Shown piece by piece: positions 25,690-32,197 of a DNA stretch of 32,197 nucleotides. Under the pieces are notes generated by a model. It was not told the DNA's origin, ran no database searches, and saw only the letters and a program-made list of their open reading frames with translations. A program made the position numbers and the translations under genes. Numbering within the stretch: position 1 is the stretch's first letter; the number at the start of each line of letters is the position of its first letter. The DNA is taken from assembly GCA_009602725.1 (NCBI GenBank), contig WELB01000064.1, forward strand, positions 330,364-362,560, read 5' to 3'. The DNA is from Spirogloea muscicola. Taxonomy: Eukaryota; Streptophyta; Zygnematophyceae; Spirogloeales; Spirogloeaceae.

Positions 25690-26330
25690 GGAAGAGGAAG
25701 ACTCTTCGCACGCCGTGTAGACCTTGTGGCCACCCCACAAGCCGGTGGGCCACGTCTTCTCCTGGACGTGGTGACTACCAACGCATTCGACCGCTCCCAC
25801 CCCGCTCAGTGTGCCACCAAGGCTGGGTGCGGTCGCCTGCGCCGCTCGGGCAAAAGAGCTGAAGTATGCTGACCATCCGCCGGAAGACGTATTCTTCCCG
25901 CTGGCTATCGACACCCATGGGGCGTTGGGTGCTCGGTGGCTAGACCTCCTCAACCTGCTCGCCCGCCACACCATCGCCCGTCGCTTCCATGGGGAGCCGG
26001 TCGACTTTCCTGCAGCCGGATCCCTGGCGTAAGTGTAACGTATGTGCCTGGCCGTCTCGCTGCAGAGGTCTATGGCCCGTGCGCTGCACCTTCGTGACGG
26101 CAGAGCCCTCGCTGCTGCCTCTAGCTCTGGCCAGGGGACCCACTTCCAGGAGCCTAGCATCTCTGATCTGCGGCTGCTTAGCAGGGGTTACTGAGTGGTT
26201 CGTAGCTGCTTTGATTCTTTGTGTGCTTGTTTTTCTTAGCGCTTCCCCTGGCCCCCTTCTCGTACTTCATTCTTTTTTGGGCTGGCTTTTCCAGCCCCTA
26301 TCCTCAATGGGCGAGCCCTTTCTTCTCCAG
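25690..26330 (+). pseudogene. T3 endonuclease domain with e2 UTR, right half of a head-to-head pair
   Basis: FARRVDLVAT, LLLDVVTTNAFDRSHPAQCA is followed by a frame change near 25825. The text then reads VACAARAKELKYADHPPEDV, FFPLAIDTHGALGARWLDLL, FHGEPVDFPAAGSLA, a stop from GCG-CAA to GCG-TAA (about 26030), more shifts, and SISDLRLLSRGY-stop (about 26191). The last acidic residue of DVVTTD is N here. The UTR ends CTATCCTCAATGGGCGAGCC near 26325. Confidence 0.65.
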
Positions 26331-26659
26331 TAGAGGGCGATGATTTTGATAGGCCAGCCAGATAAAGCATGAAAAGCGACCAAGGATGAATGACGCTTCC
26401 AGTAAAGGGCGACGGCTGTGATTGACCAGCCCAGTAGAAGAAAGCGCGGCCAGATTGACTGGTGGCTGGGAGAGGCCACCCCAAAGAAATGGACAAGGTC
26501 TGAAGGAGCCGGAGTGCTAAATACTAAGACAACAGCAAGGAAGAAAGGGCTCGCCCATCGCAAGGGGACTCTCAAAAACCTCTAGACAGGGGTACAAAAG
26601 AACGATTAAGCTTCGAAGGAGGCCAGAAGAAAGTGCTCGCCGATAGAGAAGAGGGGCTG
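26331..26659 (-). mobile_element. Stacked minus-strand 3' ends
   Basis: Decayed ends of the type ..GGGCGATGATTTTGATAGGCC.. and ..GGGCGACGGCTGTGATTGACC.. (26333-26430) are followed by an e4-type end (GCGCGGCCAGATTGACTGGT, 26446). A tail stub CCTAGACAGG... and an e1 terminus (26632-26660) come after. Confidence 0.5.
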
Positions 26660-27197
26660 GCAAAGAAAGAAAGGGCTCGCCCATTGAGGATAGGGGCTGG
26701 ACAAGCCAGCCCAAAAAAGAATGAACAAAGAACGAGAAGGGGGCCAGAGGAAGCCAGAGGAAGCGCTAAGAAACCAAAGCACACAAAGAAAGAAAGCAGC
26801 TACAAATCACTCAGTAACCCCTGCTAAGCAGCCGCAAATCAGAGAGGCTAGGGTCCTGGAAGTGGTTCCCCTGGACAGAGCCAGAGGCAGCAGCGAGGGC
26901 TCTCCCGGCACGAAGGTGCAGCGCACGGGCCATGGACCTCTGCAGCGAGACGGCCAAGCGCATGCGATACACTTGCGCCAGCGACCCGGCTGCAGGAAAG
27001 TCTACCGGTTCACCATGGAAGCGACGGGCGATTGCGTGGCGGGCGAGCTGGTTAAGTAGCTCAAGCCACCGAGCGCCCAGTGCCCCATGGATGTCAGTTG
27101 CCAACGGGAAGAACTCGTCTTCCGGCGGATGGTCGGCGTACTTGATCTCTTTTGCCCGAGCGGCGCAGGCGACCGCATACCCAGCCTTGGTGGCAGA
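26660..27197 (-). pseudogene. T3 C-terminus with e2 UTR, open frame
   Basis: The minus-strand frame is undamaged: KAGYAVACAARAKEIKYADH, PPEDEFFPLATDIHGALGAR, WLELLNQLARHAIARRFHGE, AAGSLAQVYRMRLAVSLQRS, RAGRALAAASGSVQGNHFQD, SLSDLRLLSRGY-stop (26811). It is 5'-truncated after the DVVTTD motif. The UTR has the doubled CTTCCTCTGG characteristic also of 28203-28222, and an e2 end near 26666. It is almost identical to 23492-23860. Confidence 0.7.
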
Positions 27198-27575
27198 CTC
27201 TACCAAACACGACAACATACTAGGGAAGCTCAGTACCCGCGAGTGAGCAACATCAGGTCAGAGTAGCTCGATGCAGAAAGGGCTCGCCCATAGAGAAGAG
27301 GGGCTGGCAAAGCCAGCCAAAAAAAGAATGGACAATGTCCAAAGCCAAAGAAAGAGATGCCAAAGAAGGACTACTCTACCAAACACAACAGCACACTAGG
27401 GAAGCTCATTACCCACGAGTGAGCAACAGCAGGTCAGAATAGCTCGATGCAGGGAAGGAGGCACTCCGCCGAGACCCGGAGGCGGCGGCCAGAGCGCGTC
27501 TTGCGCGCGTGTAGATTGCGTGGGCAAGGGATTTTTCTTCTAGGGATCGTTGGAACGACACCGCCAGGCGCGAAG
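27198..27575 (-). mobile_element. Two minus-strand T1 units head to tail
   Basis: The right unit (27276-27575) encodes RLAVSFQRSL (with an insert), RARRALAAASGSRRSASFPA, SSYSDLLLLTRG with the terminal Y-stop altered, and the T1 UTR to an e1 end at 27276. The left unit starts at CTGCATCGAGC and keeps only SYSDLMLLTRGY-stop and UTR beginnings. Confidence 0.6.
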
Positions 27576-27844
27576 AGAGAATGAAACGAGGGAGAAAGAA
27601 ATGATGTATTGAACAAGAGGCCCAGAACTCGTGGAGCTCAACGCGCCGCCCCGGCGCTCCCGCCACGCGCGCGCCGCCGCGCCGCCAGGGGTCGGAGGCG
27701 GGGCGCCAACTGGCGCCAGCTGGCCGGCAGCGGACACGGTGGGGCCGCGGCCCACGTGGCTCGCGTGCGATGCCCGCCGTGTGGGCCCTGGGCTTGGTCT
27801 GCGGCGGCCGGCCGTCGCTGGAGCCGGGCGCCACCTCCCTTCCA
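27576..27844. other. GC-rich stretch without recognisable gene
   Basis: Frames are open in several phases because of GC bias, and no signature is present. It ends at the family B terminus, as the GC-rich module G2 also does. Confidence 0.4.
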
Positions 27845-28025
27845 GAGAGAAGGCGCGCGGGGCGCATGAATTGAAAGGGAGGCCAATTCAAGCCAATACA
27901 TTGTTCAGGCAGAGTCGAGTGCAGACTAAACAATGCTACATAACATGGAGACCTAATCTAAGGTACCTAAGATGACATTAGTACCCACGGGTGAGCACAA
28001 ACAAATCTGACAAGCTAACTTGGGG
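27845..28025 (-). mobile_element. Family B 3' end, young copy 1
   Basis: The minus strand ends its coding part SDLFVLTRGY-stop and continues through a UTR to a GAATTG...CAATTC hairpin and GCGCCCCGCGCGCCTTCTC. The 181 bp differ from 31986-32166 at only about four positions, so both copies are recent or homogenised. Confidence 0.75.
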
Positions 28026-28094
28026 AACCAGAGGGAATTGTCACTCGTCGCTGCCATACCATAAGTGATTGAGAGCTCTGCCTTGGCGGACACA

Positions 28095-28300
28095 GGGCCT
28101 TTCCTCCAGGACCCTAGCCTCTCTGATTTGCGGCTGCTTAGCAGGGGTTACTGAGTAATTTGTAGCTGCTTTCTTTCTTTGTGTGCTTTGGTTTCTTAGC
28201 GCTTCCTCTGGCTTCCTCTGGCCCCCTTCTCGTACTCTGTTCATTCTTTTTCGGGCTGGTTGTTCCAGCCCCTATTCTCAATGGGCGAGCACTTTCTTCT
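28095..28300 (+). mobile_element. T3 tail stub with e2 UTR
   Basis: The plus strand encodes SLSDLRLLSRGY-stop after a short truncated start (about 28115-28154). The UTR has the doubled CTTCCTCTGG and the hairpin GGGCTGGTTGTTCCAGCCCC, ending CTATTCTCAATGGGCGAGCA. Confidence 0.65.
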
Positions 28301-28489
28301 TCCTCTGGCCCCCTTTCCTCCGGCTGGCGTGGAGATGGCGGGAGTGGCGAGGGTAGTTGCCGGCCGAGTGGGGAGGAAGATGGCACCCCCCCAGCTTGCG
28401 GCGCTGCGGTGGTTCTGACGGCGGGGCCGGAACGAAGCAAGCGCTTCCAGACGAGTACTTCCTTTTGAAAGAGCTTCTTTCCTTCATGA
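28301..28489. other. GC-rich spacer, no gene seen
   Basis: It begins with a repeat of the UTR string CCTCTGGCCCCCTTT and continues into unassigned GC-rich sequence. Confidence 0.35.
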
Positions 28490-28760
28490 GAGAAGGCGCG
28501 TGGTGCGCATGGTAGGCGAGCGGTGCATTGCATGGAAGAGAGGGCAAATTAGCCTTTCAGTGTTCAAACAGAAGCTAGTGCACAGACTGGGCTATGCAAA
28601 CCAAAGCCCTTTGTAACTTTGGGCTGGCTTTTCCAGCCTCTATCCTCAATGGGCGAGCCCTTCTTCTTTGTAACTAAGGCTAAGGTAACAGAACGAAAGC
28701 TGGCTGAAGGAGAGTGGGTAAGTACCCGTGAGTGAGCACATATACATCCGACAGGCTAAC
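28490..28760 (-). mobile_element. Family B 3' end, diverged, interrupted
   Basis: Left end GAGAGAAGGCGCGTGG; coding tail LSDVYVLTHGY-stop on the minus strand (about 28722-28755). The UTR is interrupted by the 47-bp insertion at 28619-28665 plus its TSD. Confidence 0.6.
28619..28665 (+). mobile_element. 47-bp retrotransposon 3' end (e2) with 10-bp TSD
   Basis: The insert is TTGGGCTGGCTTTTCCAGCC, TCTATCCTCAATGGGCGAGC, CCTTCTT, that is exactly the terminal hairpin and end motif. It is flanked by CTTTGTAACT at 28609-28618 and 28666-28675. It carries no coding sequence. Confidence 0.85.
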
Positions 28761-28789
28761 TTGGAGAACCGGTGTATCATCACAGAAAG

Positions 28790-29290
28790 CCAGAAAAGGC
28801 GGTACTACCGGAGGCCAGCCAAAAGAGAGGGCAAGCAATCTCCAGGTGAAGGGGCAGAAAGGGAAGAACCTCTGCCAGAAGGGGGCGATGGCTCTGGAAT
28901 GCCAGATAGAAAACTCAATCAAGGTTAGAAGGGGCCGAGAAGCGCAAGATTAGGAACTCTAAATCGCACAGCTACATGCCGGTACACAAGGTTGTTCAGT
29001 AGCCCTTGGTCAACAGCCGCAAGTCGGGACTAACAGCAGCTGGAAAGGAATTGCCCCGCCGACAACCAGAGGTGGCAGCCAAGGGCGCGACATGCCCGCA
29101 AATGCACCTTAAAACGCCTACGAGCAGTAGGAGCCCCTCTATAATGCTGGAGCAAGATAGAGGGGTACATATGGTAGACCTTAGCGAGCGAGCGGAGAGA
29201 CGGAGCGGGCAGCAACAAGTTCTGATAAAACGCGGACCATTTACTGTGACAGGCCAGCCCAAATTGATTGACATGATCTAAAGGGGCCAG
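28790..29290 (-). mobile_element. Minus-strand UTRs and a tail (LRLLTKGY)
   Basis: The coding tail on the minus strand is LRACRALAATSGCRRGNSF (with shift), VSPDLRLLTKGY-stop at about 28996. Its UTR ends near 28878 (GGGGGCGATGGCTCTGGAAT). A further UTR piece lies at 28795-28875, and another hairpin (CAGGCCAGCCC) at about 29250. The upstream coding part is decayed. Confidence 0.5.
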
Positions 29291-29349
29291 AAAGCGCAAA
29301 CCACGCAGCTATGCATGTGGCTACTGTGAATGGGTGCTCAATTATGCAA

Positions 29350-29760
29350 AGGGCGGAAGCGAGCGGCGAGACGAGCTGGCGATGGATGTTTATGGGGACT
29401 TCAGGAACTGGTGGCAAGACCTTCTCCAGCAGCTTGCACGGCAGGTGATATCCAGACGTCATCAAAGTGAGCAGCTCGCTTCTATGCCGCTAGGTCGCTC
29501 AGGCGTTCTGGATGCGTCTACAATCTCGCTCCAGCGTCCCAGGCATTTGCAGTGCATTGCGGCTGGCTGCGCTCTGGCTGCTGCTTCTTGCTTTTGACGC
29601 TGTGACTACCTTCTCACTCAGAGCTACTGTAGATGGCGGCTGCTGACTAGTGGTCATTGAGCACCATTCGTTGTAGCCACTTAAGTAGCTGTATGCTGTA
29701 GTAATTTCCGACCTTTTTGGACCTTGTCCACCCTGTTGGGCTCGCCTTTGTTATGATTAT
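29350..29760 (+). pseudogene. Decayed endonuclease C-terminus
   Basis: The frame reads DELAMDVYGDFRNWWQDLLQ, QLARQVISRRHQSEQ, then a degraded MRL region and CIAAGCALAAASCF-stop. A second stub encoding LLTSGH-stop (29643-29660) and a UTR follow. It is more diverged than most copies. Confidence 0.5.
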
Positions 29761-29789
29761 CGCACACGTTTGGGTCGAAGATTCAATCC

Positions 29790-30290
29790 TTGAGGAAGAG
29801 AAGCAGCTCTTCCAGCTCTTCCATATCCTCCGGCTCCTTCAGACCTTGTTCATTTCGGCTTGTGGGCTGGCTATTCACATGGCCCAAGCCTTGCATCTGC
29901 GTGCTGACCGTTCTCTAGCTGCAGCCTCTGAATGCCTCTGTTTTTCGTCAGGGGAATTGCCTTCCGGCTGCTATTCTTTGTGATTTGCGGCTCCTCACTA
30001 GACGTGACTAAGTGCTTTTTCTACTGGGAAAGCTTTGAGACAGCGGTTTATGGCAACTCGGACCTTGTCAATAACATTTCTGGCTGGCTGTTCGCAGCCC
30101 TTGCTCCCTTTAGGGGAGCCACTTTCTTTCTCTTTGCTCACTAGGGGATGTTGAGCAGTCAGTGGCACTTGAGTCGCTGTGTGCTTAAGCACTTTTCTGG
30201 TCCCTTCGAGCTTTGTGCATTCTTTTATTGGCTGCCCAACCACAGCAATGCCCTCCACTGGAGAAATTAACAGCTCTTCCAATGTAGGGC
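29790..30290 (+). mobile_element. Head-to-tail 3' ends with stub LLTRGC
   Basis: A tail MAQALHLRADRSLAAASE with shift and a changed end LLTRRD-stop (about 30008) has a UTR ending with hairpin GGCTGGCTGTTCGCAGCC (30081) and GGGGAGCCACTTTC. A stub CTCACTAGGGGATGTTGAG (30137) follows immediately, then another UTR with the altered stem ATTGGCTG...CAGCAAT (30227). Confidence 0.55.
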
Positions 30291-30460
30291 AATGGGTGTG
30301 AGAGGCCAGCCAACTGAATGTACAATGTCTGAAATGGCCGGAAGGTGCAAAAGCAAGAAAGGACTCTCCATGACTTCTGCGAGAAAATAGAGGACTTTAC
30401 TGGAAAAAGTCTTTTGTTCTCTCTTTTCCTTGTACTCTCCTCTCTCCCAGATTCCGCCAT
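30291..30460 (-). mobile_element. Minus-strand UTR fragment
   Basis: The string GGGTGTGAGAGGCCAGCC followed by TGTACAATGTCTGAAATGGC is an inverted 3' UTR. The rest to about 30460 is unassigned. Confidence 0.4.
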
Positions 30461-30700
30461 CGGTTAGCAACCTCTATGTGCTGACTCGTGGTCACTGAGC
30501 GGGTCAGTGCGCTTGCCTTTGTAATTGGCCACTCATGCCATTATCACACAATACAACACACTCCACTTCCTTCTCTCACTCGCCTTCGTGGACTGGCCTT
30601 TTACCTTGTCCACTCTTTTCGGGCTGGCTTTCCAGCCCATATCCTCAATGGGCGAGCCCTTTCTTCTTTTCACGGCCCCCCGCCACTTTTGGATGAGCTT
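30461..30700 (+). mobile_element. Tail stub with e2 end
   Basis: A stub encoding VSNLYVLTRGH-stop (30465-30498) and UTR are followed by the CTTGTCCACTC, GGGCTGGCTTTCCAGCCC and ATATCCTCAATGGGCGAGCC end near 30665. Confidence 0.55.
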
Positions 30701-30739
30701 GCTTCTTTGACAACCGTCGCTGCCGCTAGAAGCAGCGCT

Positions 30740-31255
30740 GTTGCAGAAGGGACGAGGGCTGTGAAAGGGTTTCCGGTAAGCGCTTCTCGATGCCTTCTGG
30801 GCTGGCTTTTCGCAGCCCTTGCCCCCATTGGGAGTGCCACTTCTTTCTTTCTTCGGACATTGGCAATACTTGACGGGCTGGCTGTTCACAGCCCTCTGCC
30901 CTCACTGGGGGAGCCACTTTTCTTTCTTGCTGCTAAGGTACAGAGAAGAAGGTACAGTGTGCGCTCGCGAAATAGGAGGCGGGGGAAGAAGTGGCACTCC
31001 CAATGGGGGCAAGGGCTGCGAAAAGCGAGCCCAAAAAGAACTGACGGTTTGGAAGAAAGAGCTCGCCCATTGAGGATAGGGGCTGGAACAGCCAGCCCAA
31101 AAAAGAATGAGCAGAGTACAAGAAGCCCAAGAAGAAGGGGGCCAGGCGAAGCACTAAGGCGAAGCACTAAGAAAGAAGCACACAAGAAGAAACAATGCAG
31201 CGACTAACTACTCAGTAACCCCTGCTAAGCAGTCGCAGGTCAGAGAGGCAGAGGA
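30740..31255. mobile_element. Mixed 3' ends, then a minus-strand T3/e2 copy
   Basis: Plus e3 ends occur at 30798-30845 and 30876-30930. A minus e3 end is at 30988-31045. A minus T3 unit at about 31050-31255 has SLSDLRLLSRGY-stop, UTR with a small duplication (GGCGAAGCACTAA twice) and e2 end at about 31050. Confidence 0.6.
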
Positions 31256-31257
31256 GT

Positions 31258-31755
31258 TTGGAGGGGCCTACAATGGGCGCGCCCTTCTTCTACAAGCGAT
31301 TAGTCCCCTTGGCTGTGAACGTACACGGGGCTCTCGGGTCCCAGTGGCTTGACCTGCTGGCCAGGCTTGCGCGGCGGGTTGTGTCCTGTAGGCGCAGCGA
31401 GCCGGCTGACTTCAACGCCGCTGGCTCCTGGGCCCAGGTCTACCGTATGAGACTGTCTGTATCCCTTCAGCGGTCCATGGCCCACGCTCTGCATCTGCGT
31501 GCTGGCCGTGCTCTCGCTGCGGCCTCTGGCTTTCGTCAGGGGGATAGTTTTCCGGCAGCTAGTCTGTCGGATCTGAGGCTCCTCACTCGTAACTACTGAG
31601 TGATCCATCCTCCCCCTGCTCTACCATAGCATCTTCCGACCCCTTTGTAGCTGCTCAATGCTTTTTCGGCCCCTTCGAACCTTGGTCAACTCTTTTTTGG
31701 GCTGGCCTTTTGCAGCCCTTGCCCCCATTGGGAGTGCCACTTCTTCTTCTGATTA
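31258..31755 (+). pseudogene. C-terminal block with open frame and e3 UTR
   Basis: The continuous frame reads LVPLAVNVHGALGSQWLDLL, ARLARRVVSCRRSEPADFNA, WAQVYRMRLSVSLQRSMAHA, RAGRALAAASGFRQGDSFPA, SLSDLRLLTRNY-stop (31597-31599). It is truncated upstream of the nuclease core, so it cannot be an active endonuclease. The UTR has CGAACCTTGGTCAACTC, GGGCTGGCCTTTTGCAGCCC and TTGCCCCCATTGGGAGTGCC (to about 31745), making this the reference e3 end. Confidence 0.7.
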
Positions 31756-31759
31756 GCAG

Positions 31760-31890
31760 CTACAAAGAAGGCCCTCGCCCATAGAAAAGAAGTGGCACTC
31801 CAAATGGGGGCAAGGGCTGTGTTAAGCCAGCCCAAAAAGAATAGAAAAAGGGGGCCAGCAAAGCCAGCCCAGAAAGGGGCCGGAAGATGC
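31760..31890 (-). mobile_element. Stacked minus-strand 3' ends
   Basis: A short e1-like end (GCCCTCGCCCATAGAAAAG, 31771) is followed by an e3 end (AAGTGGCACTCCAAATGGGG, 31789) and another CAGCAAAGCCAGCCC hairpin (31856). Confidence 0.5.
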
Positions 31891-31985
31891 TATGTCACAA
31901 CAGGGGGAGGATGGATCACTCAGTAGGTACGAGTGAGTAACCTCAGATCCGACAGACTAGCTGCCGGGAAACTATCCCCAGGGGA

Positions 31986-32197
31986 GAGAGAAGGCGCGCG
32001 GGGCGCATGAATTGAAAGGGAGGCCAATTCAAGCCAATACATTGTTCAGGCAGAGTCGAGTGCAGACTAAACAAGGCTACATAATACGGAGACCTAATCT
32101 AAGGTACCTAAGATGACATTAGTACCCACGGGTGAGCACAAACAAATCTGACAAGCTAACTTGGGGAGCTGGAGCGCCGCCACGAAAGCCGGAGGCC
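31986..32197 (-). mobile_element. Family B 3' end, young copy 2
   Basis: This is nearly identical over 181 bp to 27845-28025, with SDLFVLTRGY-stop on the minus strand. It continues upstream to the window edge, where GGCCTCCGGCTTTCGTGGCG (minus strand) is the AASGF-type region, so more of the element lies outside. Confidence 0.75.

Noticed and set aside
28203-28308. A 9-bp TSD (TTCCTCTGG) around an e2 end
   Set aside because: The doubled CTTCCTCTGG also occurs in the T3 copies near 23360 and 26743, so it is part of the subfamily's UTR, not a target duplication.

Overview
This window looks like repeat-dense, gene-poor nuclear DNA from a eukaryote. Evidence: GT-AG introns of 90-100 nt, a nuclear copy of mitochondrial cox1 with standard-code TGG tryptophans, and dozens of 5'-truncated retrotransposon copies with target-site duplications (TSDs). 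The C-terminal cox1 stretch ([12 protein letters not shown]) is of the plant/green-alga type, so a green alga is my best guess (inference, not proven). I see no rRNA, tRNA, CRISPR array or prokaryotic operon.

Most of the window is debris of one superfamily of non-LTR retrotransposons. Only the C-terminal end is ever present. It has a PD-(D/E)XK restriction-like endonuclease signature (HTRRADLV ... ADVVTTD ... KKYADHP), a conserved block (FPLAxDxHGAxGxxWLxLLxxLA ... RMRLAVSLQRS ... LRAGRALAAAS) and a terminal peptide of type SYSDLHLLTRGY-stop. A 100-250 nt 3' UTR follows, ending in a hairpin (GGGCTGGC / GCCAGCCC), a second small stem (CCCC..ATGGGCGAGC) and a short pyrimidine tail. I use labels by terminal peptide (T1 SDLMLLTRGY, T2 SDLHLLTRGY, T3 SDLRLLSRGY, B SDLxVLTRGY) and by 3' end (e1 CTCTTCTCTATGGGCGAGC, e2 CTATCCTCAATGGGCGAGC, e3 TTGCCCCCATTGGGAGTGCC, e4 CACCAGTCAATCTGGCCGCG). 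Reverse transcriptase is not visible anywhere, so the clade (R2/CRE/Dualen-like) is inferred.

Layout: 1-1020 is a palindromic cassette carrying two convergent copies of a SANT/Myb-like gene (M1). 1307-3185 is copy 1 of a segmental duplication. 3222-3722 holds an unrecognised GC-rich ORF, and 3990-4483 a GC-rich module with an N. 4484-5353 is retrotransposon 3' ends and 5486-6320 the cox1 fragment. 7282-8560 is palindrome M2 plus a GC-rich module. 8556-11955 is a nested retrotransposon array. 12401-13329 is a palindrome of a retrotransposon gag-like gene. 13325-14951 is copy 2 of the duplication. 14952-21050 is nested retrotransposons, including the best endonuclease copy at 15664-16340 and a tandem array of 3' ends. 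21722-22282 is an unknown coding remnant fused to palindrome M3 (22283-22915), with its GC-rich module to 23250. The rest is nested retrotransposon copies in both orientations.

The most notable signals are the three copies of the SANT palindrome with a shared core, and a set of extremely short insertions (32-196 bp) of only the retrotransposon 3' end, flanked by direct repeats of 5-17 bp. The latter suggest that the terminal hairpin region alone can be integrated. No gene in the window looks fully intact with confidence.
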